From assembly GCF_016213215.1 (NCBI RefSeq), contig NZ_JACRAW010000021.1, positions 1-64,000 of the forward strand: a stretch of 64,000 bases of DNA, given 5' to 3'. Source of the DNA: Bradyrhizobium sp. GTDB taxonomy: Bacteria > Pseudomonadota > Alphaproteobacteria > Rhizobiales > Xanthobacteraceae. Position 1 is the stretch's first letter. Each line of letters opens with the position of its first letter. Below are positions 55,376 to 63,505 of this stretch, in pieces. The notes beneath the pieces were generated by a model, which was not told the origin of the DNA, made no database searches, and was given only the letters and a program-made list of their open reading frames with translations. A program made the position numbers and the translations under genes.

Positions 55376-56104
55376 TTAAGGTGTGGCGACCAGCCGGTAG
55401 CCGATGCCCCGCACCGCCTGCAGGAAAAGGGGATTGGCCGGATCGCGCTCGATCTTGCGCCGCAGCCGGTTGATCTGCACGTCCACTGCGCGCTCGTTGA
55501 CGCTGCCGTTGCCGGTGAGCGCGCTGCGCGGCACGGTCTCGCCGGGCGCCAGCGCCAGAATGCGCAGCATCTCGCGTTCGCGGTCGGTGAGATGAACGAC
55601 CTCCTCACCCTGGCGCAATTCACCGCGGTCGATGTGGAACACATAGGGGCCGAACGCGACCTTCTCGAGCACCTCCGCCTGTTGCGGCGCAGTGCGTTTC
55701 AGGATGTTGCCGATGCGCAGCGCAAGCTCGCGCGGCTCGAACGGCTTGGCCACATAGTCGTCGGCGCCTATCTGCAGGCCTTCGATTCTGGCCTCCGCCT
55801 CGTGGCGGGCCGTCAGCATTACGATCGGCACCGTGGAAGACTGGCGGATGGCGCGGGCGAGATCGAAGCCGCTCTCGCCCGGCATCATCACGTCGAGGAT
55901 CAGCAGGTCGAAGTGCAGGCCTTGCAGCTTGGCGCGCGCGTCGCTCGCGCTCGCCGCCGTGGTGACGCGGTAGCCTTCGCTGCAGAGAAAGCGCGACAAC
56001 AGATCTCGGATGCGGCGATCGTCGTCGACCAGCAGAAGGTGCGGGGCGTCGTCAGCCGGGCGGGTCGGTGTGCGCGTGAGGGTAGCGGCGAGCGGCACGG
56101 TCAT
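55376..56104 (-). CDS. OmpR-family response regulator
   Basis: 242 aa. Receiver: Asp27/28, phosphorylated Asp71 (LLILDVMMPGESGFDLAR), Lys in DDYVAKPFEPREL. C-terminal winged helix with LTDREREMLRILALAPGETV and VDVQINRLRRKIERDP. It is the cognate partner of the EnvZ-like kinase. Its ATG overlaps the stop of the MarR gene by 4 nt (ATGA). Confidence 0.94.
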   Translation of the reverse strand: MTVPLAATLTRTPTRPADDAPHLLLVDDDRRIRDLLSRFLCSEGYRVTTAASASDARAKLQGLHFDLLILDVMMPGESGFDLARAIRQSSTVPIVMLTARHEAEARIEGLQIGADDYVAKPFEPRELALRIGNILKRTAPQQAEVLEKVAFGPYVFHIDRGELRQGEEVVHLTDREREMLRILALAPGETVPRSALTGNGSVNERAVDVQINRLRRKIERDPANPLFLQAVRGIGYRLVATP

Positions 56105-56643
56105 TCCTTTGTGCTTGCGGTGCCGGCGGCGAAAATCGCCTCCAGCACCTTGTCCGGGTCGTCGCGGTCGATCATGGCGCGCAAAAAGTGCTTCACCGTC
56201 TCTGCGCCGGCAGGCCCCATATCGGCAAGCGCCTGGTTGATCCTCTTGGTCTGCAGCCCGGCGAGCTTGGCCACCAATGCCTCGCCCTTTGGAGTGGCGT
56301 AAAGCAGGCGCTGGCGGCGGTCATTGTTGCCTGTTTTCTGCAGGATGTAACCTTCGTCGAGCAACTGCTTGAGCACGCGGCCAAGCGACTGCTTGGTGAT
56401 GCGCAGGACATCGAGCAGGTCGGCAACCTTCAGGCCCGGGTAGCGGTGGACGAAATGCATGACCCGATGGTGGGCCCGGCCGAAGCCGAAGGCTTCGAGT
56501 TCGTGGTCGGGATCGGCGACAAAGTCGCGGTAGGCAAAGAACAGCAGCTCGATGATATCCCAGCGCAAATCGCCCTCGCGGGGGGCAGCGGGGCGGGCCT
56601 CGGCTGCGTCGGATGGGGCGTTCGCGAAATTTATGTCAGCCAT
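56101..56643 (-). CDS. MarR-family transcriptional regulator
   Basis: 180 aa from the ATG at 56641-56643 (a TTG seven codons upstream also opens the frame). Winged-helix features: YPGLKVADLLDVLRITKQSLGRVLKQ as the recognition unit (in two parts), then GYILQKTGNNDRRQRLLYAT, the wing with the conserved D-x-R-R. First gene of an operon with the two-component pair and divergent from ilvE; it likely binds the inverted repeat at 56672-56705. The ligand is unknown. Confidence 0.92.
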   Translation of the reverse strand: MADINFANAPSDAAEARPAAPREGDLRWDIIELLFFAYRDFVADPDHELEAFGFGRAHHRVMHFVHRYPGLKVADLLDVLRITKQSLGRVLKQLLDEGYILQKTGNNDRRQRLLYATPKGEALVAKLAGLQTKRINQALADMGPAGAETVKHFLRAMIDRDDPDKVLEAIFAAGTASTKE

Positions 56644-56979
56644 ATTGACGTATCTTGGGTTCAATGTTACAAAACGATCAGCGCGTACGAAATTTTAGAT
56701 CGTTTCGTTCGTGGTGACGTTTTCAACTGCAACGCGGCCGGGGAAGCCCCACACAGGCAGCAACGGCCGAGTCGATCTACCGTGAGATTGTCGAGCGGCA
56801 TTTCGACAAACATACTGGACTTCCGTTTCCCGCAAAAGCATGTCCTCTGCGGCATGCTCGCCAGTGGGAACCCGGCCCTGAGAAGGCTGGTGATGGTGAA
56901 GTCCAGACCTATTAAGCCAGCAGGTCCAGGCAGGCCGGCGCCAGAAATCGCGCCGATGCCGACAGCGGGAGGCAACGGA
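56644..56979. other. Divergent regulatory region between the MarR operon and ilvE
   Basis: 336 bp. It must carry promoters for the MarR-RR-HK operon and for ilvE. It holds the inverted repeat at 56672-56705 near the MarR end. The ilvE frame stays open through the whole stretch, but nothing in it looks coding and the good ribosome-binding site (GGGAGG) is at the 3' end. Confidence 0.55.
56672..56705. promoter_or_regulatory. Candidate operator: inverted repeat upstream of the MarR gene
   Basis: Perfect 8-bp arms AAACGATC (56672-56679) and GATCGTTT (56698-56705) are separated by an AT-rich 18-bp spacer that contains TTTTAGAT. The position, about 30-60 bp from the MarR start, suits autoregulation by the MarR protein or control by the paired response regulator. 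This is a prediction from symmetry only. Confidence 0.45.
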
Positions 56980-58059
56980 ATGAGTTTGAAATTCGAAATC
57001 CAGCCTGCGAGGAATCCGACGTCCGAGAGCGAGCGCGCGGCAAGGCTCGCGGACCCGGGCTTCGGCCGGATTTTCACCGATCACATGGCTCTGGTCCGCT
57101 ACAATCAGGCAAAGGGCTGGCATGGCGCATGCGTCGAAGCCCGCGCCAATTTCCCGCTCGATCCGGCCACAGCCGTCCTGCACTACGCGCAGGAGATTTT
57201 CGAAGGCCTCAAGGCCTACAAGCGCGACGGCGGCGGCGTGAACCTGTTCCGCCCCGACGCCAATGCCCGGCGCTTCCGGAGTTCGGCCGAGCGCATGGCC
57301 ATGGCGCCGCTGCCAGAGCCCCTGTTCATCGAAGCGGTCGAGCAGCTCGTGCGCATTGACCGCGCTTGGATACCAGGCGGCGAGGGCAGTCTCTACCTGC
57401 GGCCCTTCATGATCGCGAGCGAGGTCTTCCTCGGCGTGAAGCCTTCCGCGGAATACATCTTCGCCGTCATCGCCTCGCCGGTCGGCTCCTATTTCAAGGG
57501 CGGACCTGCGCCCGTGTCGATCTGGGTGTCGGAGAACTACACGCGCGCCGCGATCGGCGGCACCGGCGCCGTCAAGTGCGGCGGCAACTACGCCGCGAGC
57601 CTGCGCGCGCAGGCCGAGGCCATCGATCACGGCTGCGATCAGGTCGTTTTTCTTGATGCGCTCGAGCGCCGCTACCTCGAGGAACTCGGCGGCATGAACG
57701 TCTTCTTCGTGTTCGACGACGGTTCGCTGCTGACGCCGCCGCTCGGAACGATCCTGCCGGGCATCACCCGCGATTCGATCATCGCGCTCGCTAAGGATTC
57801 CGGCACGCGCGTGCGCGAGGAGGCCTACACGATCGACCAGTGGCGCACTGATGCCGCCAGCGGAAAGCTGAAAGAGGCTTTCGCCTGCGGCACGGCGGCC
57901 GTCATCTCGCCTATCGGCAAGGTGCGTTCCGCGCGCGGCGATTTTCTCATCAGCGGCGGCGCGGCCGGCCCGGTCGCCATGGGGCTGCGCAAGAAGCTGG
58001 TCGACATCCAGTATGGTCGGGCGGCCGATCCGCACAACTGGATCAGAAAGGTCCTGTGA
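56980..58059 (+). CDS. ilvE: Branched-chain amino acid aminotransferase
   Basis: Final step in Leu, Ile and Val synthesis, and their first catabolic step. 359 aa; the start at 56980 follows GGGAGG. It is the longer, eukaryote-like BCAT type: HYAQEIFEGLKAYKRDGG, LYLRPFMIASEVFLGV, PLP-Lys199 in GAVKCGGNYAASL, EELGGMNVFFVF, and the late TAAVISPIGKVRS. A much longer open frame upstream is chance, antisense to the MarR gene. Divergent from the MarR operon; a palindromic repeat follows. Confidence 0.95.
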   Translation: MSLKFEIQPARNPTSESERAARLADPGFGRIFTDHMALVRYNQAKGWHGACVEARANFPLDPATAVLHYAQEIFEGLKAYKRDGGGVNLFRPDANARRFRSSAERMAMAPLPEPLFIEAVEQLVRIDRAWIPGGEGSLYLRPFMIASEVFLGVKPSAEYIFAVIASPVGSYFKGGPAPVSIWVSENYTRAAIGGTGAVKCGGNYAASLRAQAEAIDHGCDQVVFLDALERRYLEELGGMNVFFVFDDGSLLTPPLGTILPGITRDSIIALAKDSGTRVREEAYTIDQWRTDAASGKLKEAFACGTAAVISPIGKVRSARGDFLISGGAAGPVAMGLRKKLVDIQYGRAADPHNWIRKVL

Positions 58060-58105
58060 CCGGCGGCGGAATTATTCCGCCGCATTATCCACGTTCTATC
58101 TGCCT

Positions 58106-58207
58106 CCGTCATTCCGGGATGCGCCGAAGGCGCAGGCCCGGAATCCATAACCCCAATCGTGGTTATGGATTCCGGGCTCGCCGCTCGGCGGCGCCCCGGA
58201 ATGACGG
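58106..58207. repeat. Interspersed palindromic repeat, family B (copy 2)
   Basis: 102 bp with outer ends CCGTCATTCCGGG / CCCGGAATGACGG and an inner 15-bp perfect stem (58138-58152 pairing with 58161-58175). With its flanks it fills the 307-bp gap between ilvE and the DUF2314 gene; nothing else is seen there. Confidence 0.88.
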
Positions 58208-58366
58208 AGGGGAGTTGCCAACCAGTGATCTCTTGCCGTGGGATTACCGGTGAACTCTCTGACGCGGTTGCACGACAAAGCCTCGAACGCATCTGGACAG
58301 GCGCCGGCTTGGTGATGTGCCGCTCCGCTGCCGCCGCGGTTTGCCGGCTGACTTGGAATCGTGATC

Positions 58367-58894
58367 ATGGCTTCCACTCTCTCCACACCCTTTAAATGGG
58401 CGGTGCTTGTCGCCGTTACCGGCGTCACGGTCTTCGGCATCGTGGCGATCGGTCCACAGACCAAGAGTCAGGCCCAGGACCGCTCGCCCGTGATCGACGT
58501 TCGCACCGCCGACCCGGAGATGAACGCGGCGATCGCACGCGCGCGCGCCACGCTCCCCACCTTCTGGGCCTCTTACGATGCGCCGAAGCCGTCGGAAACC
58601 GGACACGCCCTCAAGGCGCGTTTTCCGACCAGGCGCAACGACGGCGAGCACATCTGGATCAACGACGTGAAGAAGCTGCCTAACGGCGGCTATTCGGGAC
58701 GGTTCGCCAATGCGCCCCGCGACTTGCCGGGCAAGAAGGATGGCGACACGGTCGAGTTCAAGGAGTCCGACATCTCGGATTGGATGTTCTTGCGTAACGG
58801 CAAGATCGTCGGTGGCGAGACCATCAAGCCTCTCCTCAAGACCATGCCGAAGGCAGATGCCGATGCCCTTCGCGCGCGGATGGAAACGCCGTAG
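58367..58894 (+). CDS. DUF2314 domain-containing secreted protein
   Basis: 175 aa from the ATG at 58367 (a GTG two codons upstream is possible). A hydrophobic head (WAVLVAVTGVTVFGIVAIG) is a signal peptide or anchor. The DUF2314 core is ARATLPTFWASYDAPKPSET, HIWINDVKKLPNGGYSGRF and VEFKESDISDWMFLRNGKIV. DUF2314 proteins (YegJ type) are of unknown function. Single gene between ilvE and hisS. Confidence 0.88.
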   Translation: MASTLSTPFKWAVLVAVTGVTVFGIVAIGPQTKSQAQDRSPVIDVRTADPEMNAAIARARATLPTFWASYDAPKPSETGHALKARFPTRRNDGEHIWINDVKKLPNGGYSGRFANAPRDLPGKKDGDTVEFKESDISDWMFLRNGKIVGGETIKPLLKTMPKADADALRARMETP

Positions 58895-59041
58895 GCAATC
58901 GAGCACGTTCCGGTCAAGAACTTGCAGTTGCGGCCAGCCTCAGGGGTGGGCTAAGCGAAGCGCGGCCCGCCCCCTTTTGCTGGTGGGCACGGCGCTACAA
59001 GCGCCTTTGCCCGTCGTCCTTAAGCTGATACCAACGCGCCC

Positions 59042-60520
59042 ATGGCTGAAAAACCCAAGAAACCCTCGAGACTGAAAGCGCGCCTGCCGCGCGGGCTGGC
59101 CGATCGGGCGCCTGCCGAGATTGCCGCGACGCGCGCGATGCTGGAAAAGATCCGCCTCGTTTACGAACGTTACGGCTTCGAGCCGGTCGAGACGCCGGCG
59201 TTCGAATATACCGACGCGCTGGGAAAATTCCTGCCCGACCAGGACCGCCCCAACGAGGGCGTGTTCTCGTTCCAGGACGACGACGAGCAGTGGGTGTCGC
59301 TGCGCTACGACCTCACCGCGCCGCTGGCGCGCTATGTGGCGGAGAATTTCGACACGCTGCCCAAGCCGTATCGCAGCTACCGCGTTGGCCACGTCTTCCG
59401 CAACGAGAAGCCGGGCCCCGGCCGCTTCCGCCAGTTCACGCAGTTCGACGCCGACACGGTCGGCTCAGCCTCGCCCGCGGCCGATGCCGAGATGTGCATG
59501 ATGGCGGCGGACACCATGGAGGCGCTCGGCATTGCCCGCGGCTCCTATGTGGTGAAGGTCAACAACCGCAAGGTGCTTGACGGGGTGCGCGATGCGCTCG
59601 GCATTGCCGATGATCATCAGTGGTTGACCGTGATGCGCGCCATCGACAAGCTCGATCGTTTGGGACCGACGGGTGTCCGGCAACTGCTCGGTGAAGGCCG
59701 CAAGGACGAGTCCGGCGATTTCACCAAGGGCGCAGGGTTGAAAGAGGACGACATCGCGCTCGTTCTCTCGGCCATCGAACAGGATCAAGCTGCGCCGACC
59801 GATGAGCGGCTGCGCAACAGCGTCATCGGGCAGCAGGGCCGTGAAGAGCTCGATCAAATCAGCAAGCTCGTCGCCACAGCGGGTTACGGCGAAGACCGCA
59901 TCAAGATCGATCCGTCCGTCGTGCGTGGCCTCGAATACTACACCGGTCCCGTCTACGAAGTTGAACTTCTGCTCGACACCAAGGACGAGAAGGGCCGTCC
60001 CGTTCGCTTCGGCTCGGTCGGCGGCGGTGGCCGCTATGACGGCCTCGTCTCGCGCTTCCGCGGCGAGTCGGTGCCGGCGACCGGCTTTTCGATCGGTGTC
60101 TCGCGCCTGCAGGCGGCGCTCACGCTGCTCGGCAAGATCGACACGCGACCCGACTTCGGTCCCGTCGTCGTCACCGTGTTCGACCGCGATCGCGTCGCCG
60201 ACTACCAGAAGATGGTTGCCGCCTTGCGCAACGCCGGCATCCGCGCCGAGCTTTATCTCGGCAATCCGAAGAACATGGGCAACCAGCTCAAATATGCCGA
60301 CCGGCGCAACTCGCCTTGCGTCATCATCCAGGGCACGGATGAGAAGGCGAAGGGCGAGGTGCAGATCAAGGACCTGATCGAGGGCGCCAAGGCGGCGGCG
60401 GCGATCGCCTCCAACCAGGAGTGGCGCGAGAGCCGCCCGGCACAATTCTCGTGCAGGGAAGATGAACTCGTCGCCAGGGTGCGCGAGGTGCTGGCGCGCC
60501 ATGAGGTGAAATGGGGTTAG
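59042..60520 (+). CDS. hisS: Histidyl-tRNA synthetase
   Basis: Charges tRNA-His. 492 aa. Class II motifs: motif 2 [18 protein letters not shown], the His-specific [17 protein letters not shown] and [15 protein letters not shown] with motif 3, plus a C-terminal anticodon domain ([16 protein letters not shown]). It differs from hisZ (9130) by keeping that domain. It is one of the longer alphaproteobacterial forms, with a Lys-rich head. Plus strand, about 110 bp before the tautomerase gene. Confidence 0.96.
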   Translation: MAEKPKKPSRLKARLPRGLADRAPAEIAATRAMLEKIRLVYERYGFEPVETPAFEYTDALGKFLPDQDRPNEGVFSFQDDDEQWVSLRYDLTAPLARYVAENFDTLPKPYRSYRVGHVFRNEKPGPGRFRQFTQFDADTVGSASPAADAEMCMMAADTMEALGIARGSYVVKVNNRKVLDGVRDALGIADDHQWLTVMRAIDKLDRLGPTGVRQLLGEGRKDESGDFTKGAGLKEDDIALVLSAIEQDQAAPTDERLRNSVIGQQGREELDQISKLVATAGYGEDRIKIDPSVVRGLEYYTGPVYEVELLLDTKDEKGRPVRFGSVGGGGRYDGLVSRFRGESVPATGFSIGVSRLQAALTLLGKIDTRPDFGPVVVTVFDRDRVADYQKMVAALRNAGIRAELYLGNPKNMGNQLKYADRRNSPCVIIQGTDEKAKGEVQIKDLIEGAKAAAAIASNQEWRESRPAQFSCREDELVARVREVLARHEVKWG

Positions 60521-60629
60521 CCATTCGCTGCGATGCGGACGCGACGGCTTGTGCAGGGCATCCGCGTCTTGTTTGATAAGGGAGCCCGACGGCCGAAAAT
60601 ACGGTCGCGACAGAAAGGGAGAGCGCAGC

Positions 60630-60833
60630 ATGCCTGAGGTCACCATCAATCTCGCCGCCGGCCGCACCGAGGAACAGAAGAAGGCCATGATGCTCGACAT
60701 CACCCAGGCCGTGGTGAAGCATACCGGGGTCGATCCGGAAGCCGTGGTGGTCCAGATCAACGAGGCGCCGCTGCACAACAAGATGAAGGGCGGGAAGACC
60801 TTCGTCGAACGTGCCGCCGCGCAGAAGAAGTGA
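60630..60833 (+). CDS. 4-oxalocrotonate tautomerase-family protein
   Basis: 67 aa from the ATG at 60630, preceded by GGGAGA. After Met removal it begins with the catalytic Pro (PEVTINLAAGRTEEQKKA), and it has NHK-like positions and the repeat unit of the hexameric tautomerases. The substrate is unknown; homologues act on 2-hydroxymuconate-like compounds or are promiscuous. Single gene followed by a repeat. Confidence 0.88.
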   Translation: MPEVTINLAAGRTEEQKKAMMLDITQAVVKHTGVDPEAVVVQINEAPLHNKMKGGKTFVERAAAQKK

Positions 60834-60841
60834 CGCGTACG

Positions 60842-60939
60842 CGTCATTCCGGGATGCGCCGACAGGCTCACCCGGCATCCATTTATCCACGGAAAGATGG
60901 ATTCCGGGCTCGCGGCGCTGCGCGCGCCCCGGAATGACG
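60842..60939. repeat. Interspersed palindromic repeat, family B (copy 3)
   Basis: Outer ends CGTCATTCCGGG (60842-60853) / CCCGGAATGACG (60928-60939). The inner arms are degenerate (GCATCCAT against ATGGATTC). Lies between the tautomerase gene and the thioesterase gene. Confidence 0.85.
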
Positions 60940-60961
60940 AACTGGTTATTTGCGGGGTAGG

Positions 60962-61357
60962 ATGGACGCACGCGAGCACATCAAGATCGGCATGAGCGCG
61001 GAGCGCACGCTGGTCGTGCCGCCGGAGCGCACGGTCGGCCACTTTGTTCCGCACATGCCCTTTGTCTATGCGACGCCGATGATGATCCTGGAAATGGAGA
61101 TGGCCTCGGGCGACGCCATCTCCCGGTATCTTCAACCAGGCTGGATCACCGTCGGCACCGAGGTCGATGTTCGCCATCTGGCAGCTTCCCCGGTGGGCGC
61201 GACGATCAGGACCACGGCGAGGGTGATCGAGGTCGAGCGGCGCGTGATCCGCTTCGAAGTTGCAGCCTTCGACGGCGAGCGCAAGATCGGCGAGGGCCGC
61301 CACGCCCGCGGCCTTGTCAACTACGAGAACTTTTCCAAGCGCATCGGCCTGAAGTAA
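60962..61357 (+). CDS. FlK-family hotdog thioesterase
   Basis: 131 aa from the ATG at 60962. The sequence aligns with the fluoroacetyl-CoA thioesterase FlK of Streptomyces cattleya as I recall it. The triad Thr38, Glu46, His72 has the same spacing as Thr42, Glu50, His76 there, and Gly65 matches Gly69. However, the loop that carries FlK's Phe lid is about six residues shorter here, so it probably is a general acyl-CoA thioesterase. Cytoplasmic, single gene, converging on proC with no gap. Confidence 0.85.
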   Translation: MDAREHIKIGMSAERTLVVPPERTVGHFVPHMPFVYATPMMILEMEMASGDAISRYLQPGWITVGTEVDVRHLAASPVGATIRTTARVIEVERRVIRFEVAAFDGERKIGEGRHARGLVNYENFSKRIGLK

Positions 61358-62185
61358 TTACTTCGCCAGCTCCTTCGAACGCCTTGTCGCCGCGGCGATC
61401 GCGCGGATCATCAATCCGCGCATTCCGTCCCGGCCCATCAGCACCTCCAGCGCGGCCGCGGTGGTGCCGCCGGGCGAGGTCACGTTCTTGCGCAGCGTCG
61501 CGGCGTCAAGTTCGGAGCGATGCAGGAGTTCGCCGGAGCCGGCAACGGTTTCGCGCGCGAGCCTGGCTGCGAGTGCTTCCGGCAATCCGGCCTCAACGCC
61601 GGCGCACGCCAGTTCCTCCGCGAGCAGGAATACATAGGCCGGGCCCGAGCCGGACACGGCGGTGACCGCGTCCATCAGCGCCTCGTCATCGACCCATTCG
61701 ACAGAGCCGATGGCGCGCAACAACGCGTCGGCGACGTCACGCTGGGTGGCGCTGACATTCTTCGCCGGCACCGCCACGGTGATGCCGCGGCCGATCGCGG
61801 CCGGCGTGTTGGGCATCGCGCGCACCACCGCGCCGCCGACGATCTCTTCCAGCGCGGCGATGGTCGTGCCGGCCATGATCGAGACGACCAGCGTGGTGGA
61901 GGAAACGAGGGATTTGAACGCCGGACCTGCCTCGCGAAACGATTGCGGCTTCACCGCGATGACGAGCGTCTCGACAGTCCCGGCATCCTCGGGGGCGGGA
62001 TTGAGGCGCACGCCCCTGGCGGTGAGCGCGCCGATCTCGGGTGAAGGCGAGGGTTCGATCACCACGACGCGGCGCGGATCGAGTCCCTGCGCCAGCCAGC
62101 CGGTCAGCATCGCGCCGCCCATCTTGCCCGCGCCGCCGAGCGCGATCGTGCCGGTGATGTTCTTCAAGGCGCTGCTGTCTGTCAT
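61358..62185 (-). CDS. proC: Pyrroline-5-carboxylate reductase
   Basis: Last step of proline synthesis. Taken from the ATG at 62183-62185 (MTDSSALKNITG), 275 aa; an ATG four codons earlier is possible. N-terminal dinucleotide fold IALGGAGKMGGAMLTGWL, then VVRAMPNTPAAIGRGITV, and the dimer region VSGSGPAYVFLLAEEL and NVTSPGGTTAAALEVL. The open frame continues far upstream through a repeat, which is not coding. Convergent with the thioesterase gene. Confidence 0.95.
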   Translation of the reverse strand: MTDSSALKNITGTIALGGAGKMGGAMLTGWLAQGLDPRRVVVIEPSPSPEIGALTARGVRLNPAPEDAGTVETLVIAVKPQSFREAGPAFKSLVSSTTLVVSIMAGTTIAALEEIVGGAVVRAMPNTPAAIGRGITVAVPAKNVSATQRDVADALLRAIGSVEWVDDEALMDAVTAVSGSGPAYVFLLAEELACAGVEAGLPEALAARLARETVAGSGELLHRSELDAATLRKNVTSPGGTTAAALEVLMGRDGMRGLMIRAIAAATRRSKELAK

Positions 62186-62203
62186 CGGTGCCGCCATACA
62201 TGA

Positions 62204-62375
62204 CCCCGTCGCCCCCGCGAAGGCGGGGGCCCATAACCTCAGACGGTTTAGTTTATGGAGGTGTCTGCAACAAGCGCTGTGCGACACCTCGATATCCCGC
62301 GGTATGGATCCCGGATCGCGCTCGCTGCGGGACAACGCTTTCGCGCTGCCCGGCGCTCGCTTGTCCGGGATGACA
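62204..62375. repeat. Composite repeat between proC and the YbjN gene
   Basis: At the left a strong stem CCCCCGC / GCGGGGG followed by CCATAACC, a motif that also occurs in modified form near 34888-34904 (CCCGGC / GCCGGG then TAACC). At the right TCCCGGATCGCGCTCGCTGCG and TCCGGGATGAC recall the family B ends. The central part is unlike either. Confidence 0.6.
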
Positions 62376-62393
62376 GCCGTGAGTGCGGCGAAC

Positions 62394-62894
62394 CTACGCC
62401 TCGCCCATGGTATCGAACATTGAGGCGTCGAGGGCCTCCGGGGTCGACTTGCCGGCCCAGACCACGAACTGGAACGCGGGATAGTAGCGTTCGCACGCAT
62501 GGATGGCGCCGCCCAGCATGGATTGGCATTGCCCGACCGATGCCGTGAGGCCGCCGGGCAGCACCAGGGCCTGGCGGTGCATGATCATCCCGGTGTGGGT
62601 CCACAGGTCGAAATGGCCGATCCATAATTGCTCGTTGATCGCGGCAATCAGCCGCTGCACTTCCGGAAGCCGCGCCTGTGGGATCTTCATGTCGAAGGCG
62701 CAGGCCAGATGCAGCGCCTCGAGGTCGGCCATCCAGGTGAAGGAAAGCTGATAGTCGGTCCACTCGCCCTTGGAGACGATGGTGAGTTCATCCTCGCCGG
62801 AACGTTCGAACGGCCAGTTGTTGTCGGCGGCGATATCCTCGACCACCGCCAACGGGTGGCTCCGGGAATCGATAATGCCTTCGAGCAGGGACAT
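62394..62894 (-). CDS. YbjN domain-containing protein
   Basis: 166 aa, cytoplasmic. It begins MSLLEGIIDSRSHPLAVVED and has the YbjN/type III chaperone-like fold segments NNWPFERSGEDELTIVSKG, YQLSFTWMADLEALHLACAF and GHFDLWTHTGMIMHRQALVL. In this family a role in stress or as a chaperone-like adaptor is suspected but unproven. It is conserved beside proC in Bradyrhizobium relatives. Upstream lies the long intergenic region with the FMN riboswitch on the other strand. Confidence 0.85.
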   Translation of the reverse strand: MSLLEGIIDSRSHPLAVVEDIAADNNWPFERSGEDELTIVSKGEWTDYQLSFTWMADLEALHLACAFDMKIPQARLPEVQRLIAAINEQLWIGHFDLWTHTGMIMHRQALVLPGGLTASVGQCQSMLGGAIHACERYYPAFQFVVWAGKSTPEALDASMFDTMGEA

Positions 62895-63282
62895 GCCGTC
62901 TCGACCTCTTGCATTGGCAATGTGTGGTACGCACGCGACAGGTTTTTGGCACGTTGCTCCCTTTCCGCGTCGCTCCTACGTTCGGATCGGCGCGGACCTG
63001 TCAGCGATCAAGTGATGTGATTTGCGGAATCCGCGCAACGGGGGGGCGAATCCGTCCACAGCCAAAGGCGCGATCTTCCACAACTGATCTCTGTCACGAT
63101 TACCAATTTGAGAACAAACCGGAATCGGATTTGGGAGTTCGCCTTAATCGTTAATATTCCAGCCGGTGGGAGGGCCGCGACGCTCCCGCGGCATGGGACC
63201 ATGCGGATTCGCCGCACGGAGCCTCCTTGCTGGGACGCCGGTCCGGCGTCATAGTTCCCTGGCTGCTCATGTCGGGCAGAAA
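62895..63282. other. Intergenic region ahead of the FMN riboswitch
   Basis: About 390 bp between the YbjN gene and the riboswitch. It should hold the promoters of both transcripts. The frames here lack ribosome-binding sites. A TTAATCGTTAATATT AT-rich patch near 63150 could be part of a promoter, but no convincing -35/-10 pair was found. Confidence 0.5.
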
Positions 63283-63424
63283 GTTCTCAGGGCGGGGTGA
63301 AATTCCCCACCGGCGGTAAGGGCGGTCAGCCCGAGCCCGCGAGCGCCTTCTTTCCGAACGGGAGAAGGGTCAGCAGATTCGGTGCAAATCCGAAGCCGAC
63401 GGTCAAAGTCCGGATGAAAGAGAA
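63283..63424 (+). promoter_or_regulatory. FMN riboswitch (RFN element)
   Basis: The conserved strings of the RFN element occur in order: GTTCTCAGGGCGGGGTGAAA, TTCCCCACCGGCGGTAAGGG, GTCAGCCCGAGCCCGCGAGCG, then GGTCAGCAGATTCGGTG and a closing CCGAAGCCGACGGTCAAAG before TCCGGATGAAAGAGAA. The element binds FMN and shuts down the downstream riboflavin gene. The ribH start is about 80 bp after it, with AAGAGGA before the ATG, so control may be by sequestering that site. Confidence 0.96.
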
Positions 63425-63505
63425 CGGTCGAAGGCTGCCCGCGTCCAGGCGCGGCGGTTTGTCGTTCCGTGTGCCCTGATTCTGGTCCTTTGGAAGAGGA
63501 AAACC

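Noticed and set aside
56188..56979. Upstream extension of the ilvE frame by about 260 codons
   Set aside because: It overlaps the MarR gene on the other strand, and the sequence before 56980 has no similarity to a domain. The ribosome-binding site GGGAGG is directly before the ATG at 56980.
23849..61357. Dehalogenase and FlK-like thioesterase as one organofluorine pathway
   Set aside because: They are 36 kb apart among housekeeping genes, with no shared regulation visible, and the thioesterase lacks the FlK lid.
61358..62500. Longer proC frame starting near 62500
   Set aside because: The extra codons are palindromic repeat sequence; proC homology begins at the ATG near 62185.
63008..63217. 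Small minus-strand frame of 69 codons upstream of the riboswitch
   Set aside because: No ribosome-binding site, composition unlike neighbouring genes, and it lies in the likely promoter region.
63297..63479. 60-codon plus-strand frame inside the FMN riboswitch
   Set aside because: It coincides with the conserved RFN sequence, which explains the region fully.
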